A stretch of 8,295 nucleotides of DNA from positions 89,516-97,810 of the forward strand of contig FR881218.1 in assembly GCA_000434735.1 (NCBI GenBank), in the 5' to 3' direction. Below are positions 7,251-8,295 of this stretch, one piece after another. The position numbers and the translations under genes are program-made. The DNA comes from Bacteroides sp. CAG:530. Its GTDB lineage: Bacteria; Bacteroidota; Bacteroidia; Bacteroidales; Bacteroidaceae. Below the pieces are notes generated by a model, which saw only the letters and a list, made by a program, of their open reading frames with translations, was not told the DNA's origin and made no database searches. The first letter of the stretch is position 1. Each line of letters starts with the position of its first letter.

Positions 7251-7275
7251 GCTAAAAAATAATTATCTAAATTTG
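7243..7275 (+). promoter_or_regulatory. Bacteroidota-type promoter of the cytidylate-kinase-like gene
   Basis: ATTG (7243-7246), a 21-base spacer and TAAATTTG (7268-7275) fit the Bacteroides pattern with a perfect -7 box and a three-of-four -33. The predicted start is near 7281, about 42 bases before the ATG. Confidence 0.7.
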
Positions 7276-7286
7276 CCATAAACAGA

Positions 7287-7303
7287 TGTCCGCCATGCGG
7301 ACA
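7287..7303 (+). promoter_or_regulatory. 5' leader hairpin of the cytidylate-kinase-like gene
   Basis: TGTCCGC (7287-7293) and GCGGACA (7297-7303) pair perfectly around a three-base CAT loop, with five of the seven pairs G-C. From the predicted promoter it would sit within a few bases of the mRNA 5' end and 19 bases before the ATG, a position suited to protecting the 5' end or affecting initiation. No T-run follows, so it is not a terminator. Confidence 0.6.
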
Positions 7304-7322
7304 GCATAATAAAACAGACAGT

Positions 7323-7952
7323 ATGAACGAGCATTTTGTAATCAACCTCGGCCGTCAATTGGGCAGCGGAGGAAAAGAGATAGGAGAAAAGTTGGCTAAG
7401 GAATTCGGTATTGCGTTCTACGATAAGGAGCTGATTAACTTGGCATCAAAAGAGAGTGGACTGTGTAAGGAGTTCTTTGAACAAGCCGACGAAAAGGCTT
7501 CACAGAGCTTGCTGGGCGGATTGTTCGGCACACGTTTTCCGTTCATCACAGAAGGGGCGTATCCTGGCAATTCTTATCTGAGCAACGACTCGCTCTTCAA
7601 GATTCAAAGCGATGTGATACGCCAACTGGCAGAGAAACAGTCGTGCTTGTTTGTAGGACGTTGCGCCGATTACATTCTTCGCGACCATCCTCGCTGTGTC
7701 AACGTATTCGTATCGGCTACACCCGAAGCACGTATAGCACGCCTCACCAAGATACATAATATCAGCGAAGAGAAAGCCGAAGAGCTTATGGAGAAGGCCG
7801 ACAAGCGCCGCTCATCTTATTACAACTACTATAGTTACAAGACTTGGGGAGCTGCCGCCACTTATCATTTGTGCATTGATTCATCGGTACTTGGTATTGA
7901 CGGCACTGTAGAATTCATCAAAAATTTCGTTAAGCTGAAATTAAAGTTATAA
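7323..7952 (+). CDS. Cytidylate kinase-like family protein
   Basis: A 209-residue soluble P-loop protein of the cytidylate-kinase-like family (Cytidylate_kin2, PF13189). The N-terminus FVINLGRQLGSGGKEIGEKL (5-24) holds a Walker-A-like loop GRQLGSGGK (10-18), with K18 as the likely phosphate-binding lysine. The following YDKELINLAS (33-42) is typical of the family. Further on are CLFVGRCADYILRDHP (108-123), a strand plus arginine; VNVFVSATPEARIARL (126-141); and a lid-like DKRRSSYYNYYSYKTWG (160-176) rich in R, K and Y. YHLCIDSSVLGID (181-193) closes the fold. The homologues are paralogues of Cmk, and nucleotide specificity is not established from sequence, so cmk is not assigned. It has its own promoter and leader hairpin, and a strong palindrome 131 bases downstream may end the transcript. 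Confidence 0.88.
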   Translation: MNEHFVINLGRQLGSGGKEIGEKLAKEFGIAFYDKELINLASKESGLCKEFFEQADEKASQSLLGGLFGTRFPFITEGAYPGNSYLSNDSLFKIQSDVIRQLAEKQSCLFVGRCADYILRDHPRCVNVFVSATPEARIARLTKIHNISEEKAEELMEKADKRRSSYYNYYSYKTWGAAATYHLCIDSSVLGIDGTVEFIKNFVKLKLKL

Positions 7953-8011
7953 GTATTGGAACTTTGACCGCTTAAAAGATAATCTATAACTTGGTGTGTC
8001 AAGAGCAAACA

Positions 8012-8066
8012 ATGCGGACTGAAAGCCCAATGAGTACATAACAACCTAGGGTAGCACTTTAGGTAT
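8012..8066 (+). repeat. REP-like unit, left copy
   Basis: The unit begins ATGCG, carries a CTGAAAG core (8019-8025) inside the imperfect hairpin GGACT-GAA-AGCCC (8016-8028), and ends with a second hairpin CCTAGGGT-AGC-ACTTTAGG (8045-8063) closed by two G-U pairs, then GGTAT. The reverse complement of 8167-8218 has the same order and the same AGC loop. The preceding stretch, 7953-8011, shows no gene, promoter or repeat that I can recognise. Confidence 0.7.
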
Positions 8067-8082
8067 CAAATATTTATATATT

Positions 8083-8152
8083 ACGCACTGAAAGTGCAAA
8101 AGTAAAATCACGAACCATGATGTTTTTACTTTTGCACTTTCAGTGCGTTTTT
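8083..8152 (+). terminator. 25-bp perfect palindrome with T-run, probable terminator and centre of the REP-like element
   Basis: Arms 8083-8107 and 8124-8148 are exact reverse complements over 25 bases, separated by 16 bases, and the right arm runs into TTTTT (8148-8152). The stem plus T-run would terminate plus-strand transcription from the kinase gene. Each arm also contains its own small palindrome, GCACT-GAA-AGTGC (8085-8097) or its complement (8134-8146), so alternative folds are possible. Confidence 0.7.
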
Positions 8153-8166
8153 GTTGATGTTACATT

Positions 8167-8218
8167 ATACCCATGGCGCTGCCCTGGGCTGTGGAGTTTG
8201 CGGACTTTCAGCTCGCAT
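8167..8218 (-). repeat. REP-like unit, right copy (inverted)
   Basis: Read on the minus strand this 52-base unit starts ATGCG, has CTGAAAG (8211-8205) and the 8-3-8 hairpin CCCAGGGC-AGC-GCCATGGG (8188-8170, one mismatch) and ends GGTAT. Against the left copy, 14 of the first 17 and 18 of the last 25 positions are identical by eye, while the middle differs in sequence and length. Left and right units face each other across the central palindrome. Confidence 0.7.
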
Positions 8219-8244
8219 AAATCAACATGTTACAGCAAAGTCGT

Positions 8245-8288
8245 CTTACTTCGAACGAGGTGAATGCTTACTTCGACCGAAGTAAGCA
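8245..8288. repeat. Two palindromic repeats with 22-base spacing at the window edge
   Basis: CTTACTTCGAACGA (8245-8258) recurs as CTTACTTCGACCGA (8267-8280), one mismatch. The second copy is half of a perfect palindrome, TGCTTACTTCG-AC-CGAAGTAAGCA (8265-8288); the first forms a weaker hairpin ACTTCG-AA-CGAGGT (8249-8262, one G-T pair). The array may continue past 8295. No T-run is seen. Confidence 0.6.
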
Positions 8289-8295
8289 CGTTGAC

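Noticed and set aside
8012..8288. CRISPR array
   Set aside because: Repeats are inverted, divergent and unevenly spaced, with no regular spacers and no cas genes nearby.
8227..8295. Open frame from ATG 8227 running off the right edge (23 codons, MLQQSRLTSNEV onward)
   Set aside because: It runs through the palindromic repeats, has no promoter or ribosome binding site, and the 22-base repeat period shifts frame, so the repeat is a DNA-level pattern. A gene start cannot be fully excluded without the next bases.

Overview
The window looks like a chromosomal segment from a member of the Bacteroidales, probably Bacteroidaceae. The gene products are typical of that group (TrmB, IlvE and XseA/XseB variants). 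At least four intergenic gaps carry the Bacteroidota sigma-ABfr promoter pattern (TTTG or TTG, 19-21 bases, TAnnTTTG), and ribosome binding sites are weak or AT-rich, as usual there. No rRNA, tRNA, CRISPR array or intact insertion sequence was seen.

The left part (1-3500) is read entirely on the minus strand. From right to left it holds xseA and xseB (exonuclease VII), ilvE (branched-chain aminotransferase) with its own promoter, a DUF975 membrane protein probably co-transcribed with ilvE, an intrinsic terminator whose U-tract merges into the next promoter, and the first 39 codons of trmB (tRNA m7G46 methyltransferase), cut by the window edge.

The middle (3501-7212) starts with a compact divergent promoter region and is read on the plus strand. 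It holds a MATE-family transporter, then 13 bases later a 99-residue stand-alone RyR-domain protein, then, overlapping by ATGA, a 652-residue protein with two membrane helices, a pore loop resembling plant CASTOR/POLLUX channels, two RCK/TrkA_N-like domains and a C-terminal RyR domain. The small protein and the channel's last ~70 residues are homologous and align without gaps. This pair is the most interesting content: a probable ligand-gated bacterial ion channel with a translationally coupled copy of its own putative sensor domain. MATE, RyR and channel genes are likely one transcript.

The right part (7213-8295) holds a promoter flanked by two inverted repeats, a cytidylate-kinase-like gene, and a 343-base gene-free tail. 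In the tail, 7953-8011 shows nothing recognisable. Bases 8012-8218 form a REP/BIME-like element: two homologous inverted units around a 25-bp perfect palindrome that may also terminate the kinase transcript. A second, unrelated pair of palindromic repeats begins near 8245 and runs to the window edge.
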